Shown in pieces: positions 33,896 through 44,900 of a stretch of DNA of 64,000 nt (position 1 is the first letter of the stretch; each line of letters opens with the position of its first letter). The position numbers were made by a program, and so were the translations under genes. Location of the stretch: contig JAULSR010000002.1 of the NCBI GenBank assembly GCA_030512295.1, forward strand, positions 4,774,001-4,838,000, in the 5' to 3' direction. A model generated the notes under the pieces. The model was given only the letters and a program-made list of their open reading frames with translations. It was not told the DNA's origin and searched no databases. The DNA is from Bombardia bombarda (lineage: Eukaryota; Ascomycota; Sordariomycetes; Sordariales; Lasiosphaeriaceae).

Positions 33896-35226
33896 CTTGC
33901 CGTGCCGTGTGTGCTTCTTGTTGCTGCTGCCGAATACGATTTGCGGGCCGAGGCCAAAAACAAGACCTGAACCGATCCAAAGATCTGGCTAGGCTGAGCT
34001 AAGCTCTGGTAGTAAGCAATAGATGCTTGCTTGCTTGTTGCTGCTTGTCGTAGATGTAGTTGTGGGGGACTTCTGTGTAAGCCAAAGCTTTTTGCAGCGT
34101 GTTAGTGCTGAATCCATCATCAAAGAGTAAGCCAGGAGCGCGCGCGCGCGATATGCTCTAGCCGCACTCACCACAGCAAATAGACTTTTTGTCAAAGGAC
34201 GACAATGTGTGTTGCAGTAGGGAGTAGTTTTGTTACGGTTGAAATAAAGACACTGAGGTGGTGGGTATCAAAGTACGTAGGTAGGTTGATATTTAAGGGC
34301 AACAACCGAGGACGGCGTGTGGTACTAAAGTGGTAGGTAGGTGTATAGACCAGGCACGGAAGGTAGAGACGGGTCAAGTGTCTGTTCCAGTTTGCTCGAT
34401 CGTTTGCCAAACAAAATAGTCTGATGCGGGAAGTCGTCTGATTGTAGGGCTGCACAAGTAAACGACGGGATGAGTCGGCTTTTGTGTTGTTTTGAGGAAT
34501 TGGGCACTGACATTCTTCACTGTTTGGACGACATGGTTGTCTTGAGAATGACCCAGTGATATGCGACCAACGCCAACGGCATGATGAGAGCTATCCGGCA
34601 GCCGAAGAAGGGGTATCCCATATCGGCATGGATCGAACAGACCGAGAGTGGGTTACAGGATCGTCCCTGTTTGTTGGTCTGGAGTCTGTCCTTTTTTCTT
34701 TTCTGCTGGTGCAACTTGGCCGGGGAGCTGGTGTAAGTGGACCGACCTGACGAGTACTAACACCGGCGGCCAAAGACGCGCACAACCAAAAACGGTTGAA
34801 TTACACAAACAGACCGATAAGGCCAAGCCAGGCTTCAAGCATGAGATGAAAGATCCTGCTAGCCTAGTGTGTACCGTATGTTACTCTCTTTGTAGGTGGT
34901 AGGCGTACTGTACATACAAGGTCTTGCTGTGCTGCATGTCGAAAGGTAAGGTACCTTTTTCTCTCCACCCCGCCAAGTCAATGTACATACCTACCCTCTA
35001 CGTCGTGTAATGACAGACTTACTGAGCATCCCCACCTCCCCACAGGTTGCGGTTCGCCGGTGAGTATCACAGACGATGCAGGACCGTTCAGCTGACTGCA
35101 AACTTGCCGTTGATTTTCGTTGAGAGCTTCTGTTCTGGCGGCGCACACGCAGGTTTAAATCGGCTCCTGGTATCCTGTACATGTCCACACGGTCCACGGC
35201 CGATACATCGCCCCAAGAAGAAAGGC

Positions 35227-35244
35227 AAAAAAAAAAAAAAAAAA
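35227..35244. repeat. A18 homopolymer
   Basis: Eighteen consecutive A bases in non-coding DNA; no flanking target-site duplication or element body was recognised. Confidence 0.9.
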
Positions 35245-36374
35245 CATTAGAGGCTCGGCTTTCTAACTCTGCACTCGACTTGGGAACCCTGTCTCTTGTG
35301 CCGTCTGATATTTCCTCAAACGGGTCCCTGGCAAGACGTTGCAGCTTCTTTTGACCATTTTCGGTATGCTGGGGGTATAACAGTCTCTTTAACGGAGGAG
35401 GGTTTAGCCGTCAAACCTTGGTAGGCTTCGTTTCCTAGCTGCGGGCTCTCAATAAAAAAAGTCTGGAGATCCAAACGGAAGACAGCTCTGGCGCCGGATA
35501 GGACGAGTTATGACAGGTTACAAGGGTCGACGACCTGTCATCCGGCGGCTCTAGTGCTTCCCCGGGGACGCTGGAGTGCTCTTGAGAGCATGAAGGCGGC
35601 CAGCAAACGCCTGCTCATTGGCCCGCCTGCCTGGACGTCAGCCGAGCTAGACTGCCGATACATACATGGAAGAGTGATGGGTGTTCTGCACAGAGACAGG
35701 TGCAGGCCTGTTGGCTGCTTTGACAGTCAGTCTTCTCGCTCCTGAATGCCTAGCCTAGGTAGCCCGGCCGAATACGACGGCGGCCACTTACTCCATGACT
35801 GGCGCCGCTACCTACCTCACCTACCTCCTCACCCCGAGGTAGCAGCGTAATGCTGGCGCTGCTGTATTGCCGTCTTCTGAGCCAGGTAACGAACGAACCA
35901 AAGGAGCGCCGCCGGTGTGGACACACCCAGCCTGGAGTCTGCGGCTGCTTGCAACAAAACCACCTACTATCAAGGTAGTGTACCTAACTACCGCATCAGA
36001 GGGACGTATCACAGACACCTGCATGGCGTTCTGCGCGACGTTGTACAAGGGGACAGGTACACAGGTACATGAGGCAAGCTGGTGTAATGCTGCGATGTTG
36101 CTAATATCTCGATGACATGTCAAGGTAGCCAGCAAGATCGGGTACCTTGCATGTCGTCGGGGAAGACGAGATGCTTCAGCCGAGAAGCTTGGCCTCACCT
36201 GGCCATCAGATCTACGTAGGTCATAAGAGTGTGCACTGAAGGTGACGAGCAGGTTTGGGGGTTTGAGAGGGGGATTGAGCGAGGCGGGTAAAGACATCGT
36301 GCGGTGGACGAGATGGTGGAGTGTGAGGACTATTCGAGATAGGTACAAGACTTGCTGATCCTTCATTTCATCTA

Positions 36375-36394
36375 GGGGGGGGGGGGGGGGGGGG
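36375..36394. repeat. G20 homopolymer
   Basis: Twenty consecutive G bases, a possible G-quadruplex-prone tract. Confidence 0.9.
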
Positions 36395-38838
36395 ACCAGA
36401 GAGTGGGAAGGTGGGAGGCGCGGGTAGCTAGTGGTATGTACCTAAGGTACACACTACACTAATTAAGGGAAGGAAGGAGCAAGGGGAGAAGAGACTGGTC
36501 GTGGCTTCATGGGTATGGGCCCATACTGTGGCAGGTCCCGTAGGTGATGGGTGGATGGATGGATGAATGCAATGGAAGTCACGGTAGAGATACGCCATGT
36601 GGGCTCCTTCCTCAGACATTCATCCTCCGGTGGGACGGGACCGCCGTGACTGGTGAGAACGCTGAAGGGCCCCACCTCGGGAACGATGTTATCTCAACCT
36701 ACGGGCGTTGCATTCCTATGCGAGCCATGTTAGTGACGAAAATGGACCCTAGGCAAGAAAAAGTGTCTAGATGGGGCAAAAGAAAAGATTTTGGATAGGC
36801 CCAGTTGGGATACGCTCCAACATGGCAGGCAGGGGCATGGGCATGCTTGGTGGGAGGAGGAAGAGCCTCCGTTCGAGACCCCCGTCCTTGCTGATCGTCA
36901 AGAACCACAACTCGCACCTTCCCACCTCCACTCACCTCCCACATTTGCTAAGGCAAGTGCACCTTGAGGGTCGCATGTTCGCACGTCATGGGTCCCGCCG
37001 TGGCCCATGGTTTTCATTCATCACAGCAGGCAGTCACGACTAACTACATGAATGCTGAAGGTAGGTATTGGTTAGGTATGTACCGACTAGAAAGAAAAGA
37101 GCTTCTTCCATTCCTTCCCGCCCCAACTGCTTTTCGTTGACCCTTGGTTGTGCATTCGACAATCTACTCAATACCTAGGTACCTAAGTACTCACACCGGT
37201 ACAATGCCTATCTTGGCAGGAAACCACCAAGGCTAGGGAAACCGCCTCACCGTTCTACCGCTAGACACTATAAGGAATATCTAACTGTTCCTCCCTTGTG
37301 GAACTCGCCGTCAACTCGCCAAGCCCGCTAAGATATCTAACTGGCGCATCTAGCTACTTATTCGCCAGGCTCTTGAAGCTAGGTTTTTCCTAGCGAACTT
37401 GCGAAGGAACCTAGAGGTTGCTTACCTTCGTAACTTAAGATAGCGAACGAAGAAGGAAAGCTGAATTATGCCAGGGCTGGAGATGCCCAGACAGGTCGAC
37501 TTCTTTCAAGGCAGATACGCGTCCACTGCCATGCGTGATTGACTTCTCCATCGCGTTACGAAGATAACTATCATGCCCCTGGCCCTAACTCTCCCACGCA
37601 CATGGACGGACCTCCAACAAACCGGGACAAATGCCCCAACTGGTAATCCCCAGGCGTGCAACGGCAGGGGTTAAGGCGCGCCGTTGAACCCCTAGTCTAG
37701 CAAAAGAATTTTCTAGAGCGCTTCTAGTCTCTGGTAGCGGCTTCTCGCTAATGCATCTAGCGTTACCAAGGTGATGCCATAAATCCTAACAAACAGGGGC
37801 GCGTTCCACGGCGCGATATGTACGAAGTACAGATAATGATCTCTCTTTCGTTGGCCAACACAGCTCGAGGTGGTCCCTAAACACATATGCATTTGGAGAT
37901 CGCTACATTTGTGTTTGTAGTCGCAGCTCGCTACACGCAACTCAGACCGTTATCATTTAGCACACCAGCGGCGTAACGGCGAGATTGTCTCCATCTACTG
38001 TGGAAATTCCAGTACGTGAGGCTACATAGCCAGTATCCGTACTGGCTACAAGCTTACATGGATATCAGATCGTGGCTGCGGGTTTGTGATAGCGCCTAGC
38101 TAGCCTTGAGAGACCCCCCCGCAGCACCCTTGAAAGAATGCCCACTGTCCGACGACAATACCCCTGGCAGTGAACCCAACTCCGCCAGGTTCGGCACTCC
38201 AGACGGGATGCAAGCGCAGACAAATGGGCTTCCTTCCGGCGTAAACGGACGTTTGGATTCTCTCGGACAGGGTCTAGGTTCTTAAGAACAGCCTGCACTC
38301 GAACCTGTCAGCTGTTCGCACGCTCCCCTCAGGAAATGAAGAGTACGGAATATACATACGAATATACCTTGGCTCGAGCTTGGTTCCCTTCTCTCCTCCG
38401 GTGGGACCCGACAGGCGACGCGGATAGGCGGAGTCGTGCTCTGGACAAGTTGGCACGGTCAAGACAACAATAAGACAGAAGGGGCGGTGGCATCATCAAA
38501 GCGTCGCGTCGGCCACAGGGAACCGAGCATCGCGAAAAAGGCAAAAAAGGGACCTATATCTGCCTTGTCTACGTTTCTACGCGCACAGAGCAGATCATCG
38601 GCCGGCCGCAGAACCGGCCAGCTTCCCGCAAGCTGGTCGTTGCCGCGGCATTAGCCAATTGGCAGGATTCCTTCCGCTCTGCTGACTTCAAACACATGCA
38701 CCCCTCCCCCAGCTCTCATGCAGCAATCTGGTCTATGCGTTGCTCATTTTTCAACGACACAAGAGAAGCCATCCAAATGCCCGTATCGCGGAAAAGATGG
38801 GGTGTTTGATTTGGAACCACAACCAGAGCAGCCAAGAG

Positions 38839-40253
38839 ATGGCCGCTACTCACTACTCCCCATCTCCCTCTGCGGCCCCCCAGGGTTCCTTCAAGCGCGG
38901 GGCCCCCCATGGCGGTTCTATAGCCAGAGTTATCAACTATGGCATGACTAGCAATGGCGGAGCCACAGTCGACGATTGTCTGGGAATTAACTGCCCACCC
39001 TCAGAGCATGGGGCCGTCTTGACTGGTTTGAGCTTCAGACATAGGCAGCCAATGTCACTACAGCTGGTCCCCCCCAGGGCTGCAACTTCACAATGGGAGC
39101 CATCTGCAGCCTGCTCAAAGAAGACAACCCTAACGAGGGCGTAGACAAGCCCAGCCGCCGCCGCATATCCAACACGTTGATTTTTGCAAGCTCGATCAGC
39201 AAAGCCCTCAGGAGATACGTCGGGGAAACCTTCATTCCATCTCAATCCGCGTTTTCGGTGTGAGGAGCAATCACTCCAACGCATATCAGCCATATCAAGT
39301 CGCCCAAATCGGAATCTGGTTGGCCATACACTATAGCCATTGCATTCAGCAACAAGGCAGTCAAGACGTGCCGTTCCCCACCCTGATCGCACGCACGACG
39401 CCTGCAATATACCTAGTCACATCTTCACCTGGTCTCCCACTCACCTCGACGGCGAATGTTGAATGTCGAATCTCATCTGCGTCACTGCAGCGCCGCTGTC
39501 GATCTGGAAGCACCTGAACTAAAGCAACAGAGTAGTAGGAGACCAGCCAGTGCTTGGCGGTCGCTGGCATGTCGTCAAAAATAGTCCGATAGCCTCATCT
39601 GCCGATACCCGATGTCACATTAATGTGTTCCACAGCTGGTGCGCTCGAGTCATCACCTCCCATCTCACCGAACGCCATCTCGTCATGAGGTACCTCACCT
39701 TTGCATACGCCCACACCTCGCTCAGTCTAGCCCGCCCACAATTTCTTGACCGGGTCACATCCGCCGAACGAAACCCCAGAATTAGCCCGAGAATCCGAGC
39801 CATGGTGCTCATTAGGTCTCCTCGCCCTTGTCGCTTGAGCGCTTGGGCTTGGGCTTGGTCTTAAAGGGGATTTCGGTGCCAGCATTTAGCTCCCGAAGCT
39901 CAACTCAGCAAATGCCTCTTGGCCGCTGCGGGTGTGACAAACCCACAACGTACGTGGTCGACAATCTGGCTGCTGCTCGACATAACTTGGCCATGGATTT
40001 CCAAGCGCAACTGGAGAAAAACAGTGCATGCTCAAGCTGCCCCACCAGGCAAGTCGCTTTCGCTTCGGCGACCGCCGTCCAACCTCCGCAACTACAAGAT
40101 GTCTATCGGAGTTTTGGCCAGAAAACCAAGACAATGATTGTGGTAGCAAATATATCGTCCCCGGTGCCTGGACCTGAAATCCGTAGCGGTTGTCGGCGCG
40201 CTGTGCCCCCGGGCTTCTTTCCGTTGATAAGATGGGGCACCGACCGGATCTAA
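38839..40253 (+). pseudogene. coding-like island, unresolved gene or relic
   Basis: This region has local coding signals that do not form one clean gene. The best block is 39045-39263 on the plus strand, opening after an AG acceptor with AANVTTAGPPQGCNFTMGAI and ending SQSAFSV-stop, with C-ending codon bias (about two thirds G/C at third positions over 60 codons). A candidate first exon begins at the ATG at 38839 (MAATHYSPSPS, context AGAGATGGCC), but no good donor joins the two; a 38-nt intron would be unusually short. Further right, 39912-40253 is open on plus, while the minus strand shows a tail-like exon at 39812-39898 (TEIPFKTKPKPKRSSDKGEET then stop) with almost exclusively G/C third bases. 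A decayed or misassembled pair of genes would explain this. No family is recognised. Confidence 0.3.
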
Positions 40254-40698
40254 CGCCTGGGTGGCGGGGCAGACAGGCAGGCCCTAGGAGCCTAGGAGCC
40301 TAGGCAGACGGACAGGCAGGCTAGGCTTGCGATTGATTGCACGCATGCATGGACTGACAGGCAGATCACGTCCAAGGCCTGCTGCCTCTTCACCCTCATC
40401 CCATCCTTGTCTCCACCTGCCCGAGCCGGATCACGATGAGTTCGGACGGATGCTCCCTTGACCTTTTGTGAGAACTGACGAGGACCCCCGGCTACACCCC
40501 ACCCGGCACTCCCACTCGCACGCACTTTCACGCCCTCCATCCCTCTTCCCCTGCTACATACACTACTTGCCCTGCTACCTGCCCTGTTACCTTGCCCCTC
40601 CCTTTCACATCTCCCACCGGGTTTGAGACCCTTTTGTAACCTTTCTTTTGATAACACTGTTGCGTGGACTCGGAGCCCACAAGCCCACACCATTACCC
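40254..40698. other. intergenic, AGGAGCCT repeats
   Basis: Contains three near-copies of CCTAGGAG (about 40283-40303) and CAGGCAGG-type low complexity. No gene. Confidence 0.5.
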
Positions 40699-40907
40699 AT
40701 GCAAGGCTGTGAGTGTGGTGACACCTGCAGATTTCCAATGAAAACTGCTGGGTCTCCTGCGCCGCTAGTAAGACCGGTGAGAGTCTCATGGGACGCAATT
40801 CTCTACCCCGTTATTTTCTCCTTTTCTCTGTTTTCTCCTGCCGAGATAGTTATGCTCCTGACGTTACTCGGTTGCGCGGACGAACGGCCGCTTCGTCCCC
40901 TTCATCG

Positions 40908-40943
<36 letters not shown>

Positions 40944-41772
40944 TTACATACGGAGCCGCGACGCGGCGGGCGGCCTACCAAACCTCCCCGCTTGGCTTGG
41001 CATCCGGCCTCCGTCGTCTCAAGGCAAGGTAAGGGGGGCAAAAAGCTTTTTCTTCTGTGCTTCTTGGTCTTCCACAGACCAGCCGGCTAAGCCAAGGCGA
41101 GAAGATTCACAGAATTACTCTAGCGAGCCAAAGCATGACGATGCGTCACAGGTATTCTCTCTTATTCTACACAGTTCTGACCAATCGCGGTGGTGTACCA
41201 CCTCTGGGCCGTCCCGCATCTTACGGCTTCCGCGAAACCGGAACCACAATCACTGGCAAGGTTTATGTGTGACCTGTCGCAATTATCTAACCTGCCTAGC
41301 CTTGATTATAAGTGCGTGCAGTGGTGCACTGACATTTATGACTGATGCGATGAACTCTCTTCTAAAGCCTGCTGTCTGTCATAAGAGAAAAGGAAAAAAG
41401 GAATCTGATGATCTCATCACTAGGAAAATCATCCAACAAACCCCGACCTCGTCCGCCCTCAACCATGACAGACACTTCTCTGGTTACATACCCCGGTCCG
41501 GCAGAACGGAGAATGGTCCATCTTGTAAGATTGGCGGTGTAGTGCTCGTCCGGGTCGTGGGGGTAAGTGATAGTCCACTCCCATATCGAGCTCACCCCCT
41601 AAGCATAGCAATGGCAGCCATAACAGCAATGACAGTATCCATATCGTGGGTTGAGTGCGTGTGTGCGTGTTGGCCATGCCTGCCCCATATAAGTACGTAT
41701 ACATACCAAGCACCAAGTAAATCAGGTCTTTTTCTCAAACGTCCTATCTTGTGGGGCAGTGGGGGGTTCTAG
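40699..41772 (+). CDS. possible orphan open frame, 357 codons
   Basis: The frame is open for 374 codons without a stop; the first ATG is at 40699 (MQGCECGDTCRF). The length is striking for random sequence of this composition, but the translation looks non-protein-like: it reads straight through a CA microsatellite as (TH)n, is rich in Cys, Ser and His, and has no domain, signal peptide or codon bias. It faces the 3' end of Asp1. It could be a young gene, a non-coding transcript or chance. I rate it weakly. Confidence 0.18.
40911..40939. repeat. (CA)14 microsatellite
   Basis: About 14 CA units. Confidence 0.9.
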
Positions 41773-41941
41773 GCCTCTTTAGGTGATGGCTGCCGGATGG
41801 CCTCCACTACCCAGGTACGGCAGGGCTAGGGGGTGTTGATGAACACCACAGCACCCACCCCATAGGGAGGAGGAGGCCGCACTGGGCCAAATCGGCCCGG
41901 TCTAGCCCAGGCGCCGCGTCGCCTGCCCCCCTTTTCCTCCT

Positions 41942-44900
41942 TTAATCCTCACCTGTTGCTGGCTCTGGTGGGTTCGTTGCAGTTGCATGCTCGGCGGCCT
42001 TGTTCTTCTCCAGCGCTTCGTCCCCGCCACTGTCCTGGGGCTTCTCCTGGAACGAGAAGGCATCTGATAGATTGACGGCGAGGAACGTCTTGGGTAATTT
42101 TACCCTACATCATAATGCATGAGCTTGCGACATCATAAGACTGGAATGGCTGAGGGGAAAAGAGGAAAAGGGGAGGAGGGATCATGGTTAGGCTGGCTTA
42201 CTGGTGGAATTTGGCCCTCAGGGTCTCGATGACTACCATCCAATCCGCGTGGGCCGTCAGGCTCCGGCGAGGGGCACATCCAATGCAGTGCCTGCTGTCC
42301 AGCTGGACATCCAACGGGTCAAAGACGTGGCACCCAGGGCTGATGGTGATCTTGATGCTGTAGTTGAAGGCCGGGTTGCCGTCGGCATCCGTCGGCGGAT
42401 TGGCAGGCATCTCGTACAGCTCAAAGGAAATCTGCGACAGGTAGTCGAGCTCTGGAATGGTGGCTCTCTTGATTTTGGTCTCGAGACCGCCCTCTAATAT
42501 GCAGTTGAGCAGCGTATAGATGTGGGACTCCTTGGTGAAGTAGATGAAGGACTTGGCCTCGTCCGACGCCTGCATGTCTTCCAGGTCCTGCACGATCTCC
42601 TTGAGCAGCGGCAAAGAGGTCAGGAGGCCGATTTCGAGCTACGTGAGAGGTTGGGTAAGCTATGGTTTCACATACAAAGTCGATTGCTGAGAGAGACAAG
42701 ACAACACACACGACATAGTGCATCTATGTCTTGTCTCGGCTTACTTGGAACAAGACACTTACTTTTTCGCTGTCGGATATGCCATACTCCTGAGGACAGA
42801 TAAAGTCAAACAGAACCTTGGCGAGCTGGTACAGCTCCCGCAGAGGCTCAAAGCGAGCGTCCGTCTTGGCCTTGGTCTGGCTGTTGCCCCTGTGCAGATG
42901 AAAATACTTCTCTGGCGGCTCCGCCTCCCCGCCGTTGTTGCCGGGCCGAAGCCCGCCAAGGAAGGAGCGCCGGTGAAAGATACGCTTGACCGACTTGTGT
43001 CCGTGGTGGTGCTTGTCCCCCCCTGCAGAGTGATCTCTCTCCGTCTTGTCTGTCATGGTACTCATGTTGCTCATGGTGCTCTTCTCCGATCTCGAGTCCT
43101 CAGAGCTCTTGCCAGCTGGCAGATTACTGCTGTTGTTGCTCTCCTCAGACTCCTTGGCAGATGACGGGGATGATGATTTGCCCCCTCCGCCTCCTCCGTC
43201 CTGACCATTTGCCGTCGTCGGAACACCATACTCCTCTTCGAGCATGCTCTTGGGCGGCGTAAACACCCACTCCAAAAATTGGCGGTTGTGCAGTGCGTCA
43301 AACTTCATGGTATCGTACAGCTCCGAGATCTTGCTCGGGTCCACCTTGTCCCCGTCGCAAAACTCGGCAAACAGCTTTTCCCAGCGCTCACGGAACAGCT
43401 CGGCGTCCTCACCACAGCACCAGCGCGCCTGGATGCTGTTGACAGCATTTACCTGTGAGAGTGAGCCACCCAGGGCCGCCGACATTGACCCCGAAGCAGT
43501 GGCAGAACTGGAGCTGAGATCGCCAAGCTTCTCCATGCTCGGGTTGCTAATCGCCGTGAGCGAGTTCACCGCCCCGCTGTAGAGCTTGCTGTAATTATGC
43601 TGCATCACCTTGCGATGGAAATTCATGAGCTGCACCACGCGTGTCTGCACCTCAGCGGGCTCAGGCATGTTGTTAGGCCAAGCAAACTGCGAAGGGCGCT
43701 CATTGCCCTTCCGCAAGAGCCCTTTAAGCTTCTTCTTGACTTTGTCCATCTCATCCTTTGCCGCGTTAGAATCATCCAACAGATCCTTGCGGATCGTGAT
43801 GAAGTCAGCCGGCACGTCCTTCTTGTTCAAGAAGCTAGCCGTCCAGATCTGCGCACTCGTCACCACGCGCCGCTCGCTGCTGCTGAAAACGTGCACCTCC
43901 TCGAGCACCTCGCGGTTCATCAGTCCGAGATCGCTGCGCATGCTCTCTCCCAGCTCCTGCGACTGGTACCGCGCCGAGTGCGTCGGCTCGCCACCCCACT
44001 TGACAATGAGCTGCAGCTTGTCCAGCACCAGGCTCTCCTCAGCCGCCGTGAACTTTGACATTGTCACGCCTGAGAGCGAGTCATGTCGCTTCGGTCCCAT
44101 GCGCTTGCCGTCCTGCGGCTGCTCGTCGCCGCTCAGGCACATATCCGAGTTGTTGGCCCTGTCCTCCTCCTCCAGGGCTTCCTTTTGCTTCTGTTTCGCA
44201 TCTTGGTGGGGAGCAGCCTGCTGAGGCGAGGGAGGCTTGCCCGTCTCGTCGACCGTCTTCAACTCTGTCTTCTTGCGGAACATGGGCTTGATTTGAACCT
44301 TTGTGCCTGCCCAGCCGCCCTTCTTGACCAGGACATTGCGGAGCGACTTGAGCTTGGCGCGATCTTCAATACCCGCCTTCATGGCCACGTCAACGGCCTC
44401 GATGACGCTCCCCAGCGCCGGCTCACCGATGAGCAGTACCTCTTCTTGGTGGCCCTTGAGGAGCTCAATGAAGGGTGCGGTGTGGAAGGTGAACTTGTAT
44501 TTTTGCTTTGGTGTGCGGTCGGCATGGCGGATGACCGAGACCACGCCCTTGAGCTTCCAGCTCGGCTTAGGTGGAGGTGGCGGGGGCATTTCCTCGTGGT
44601 CGTTTTCGGAAAGAACAAGACACTCAGGTATGGGGGAGGGTGTGGCAGGCTTTGTCGATGCCGCCGTCGACGGCACGCTCTCGGCTACTACTGTTGGCGA
44701 GATTTGGCTTGTGCCAACCACCAGATTCCCGAGTTTGGCAACCAAGGTGCTGTCGAGCTTGACTTCAGCGAGAGTCTCTGCAGCCGGGCTGCGAATCGTT
44801 TCTCCTGATGCCACTGCTGCTGCCTTCTGCTGGGCCGCCTGTTTTTCTAGTATCGTCTTGCCTTGCGTTGCCACGAGGACGGCGAGTTCCTTGTCCTTGT

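Larger units (their letters stand above)
33896..38838. other. 4.9-kb gene-poor stretch
   Basis: The first 600 bases may be 5' leader and introns of the mini-protein gene. The remainder holds an A18 run (35227-35244), a G20 run (36375-36394), TAGGTACC-like motifs (35808, 36438, 37172) and a CTAG-dense segment (37170-37760). A 181-codon minus frame at 35821-36366 passes through TAGGTA motifs and lacks codon bias, so it is not called. Confidence 0.5.

Noticed and set aside
35821..36366. 181-codon minus frame with a true ATG
   Set aside because: Crosses TAGGTA-type intergenic motifs and shows no codon bias or domain.
39026..39063. 38-nt intron joining the 38839 frame to the following block
   Set aside because: Shorter than every other intron in the window (minimum about 55 nt) and with a weak GTTTGA donor; an acceptor at 39044 or an indel fits as well.
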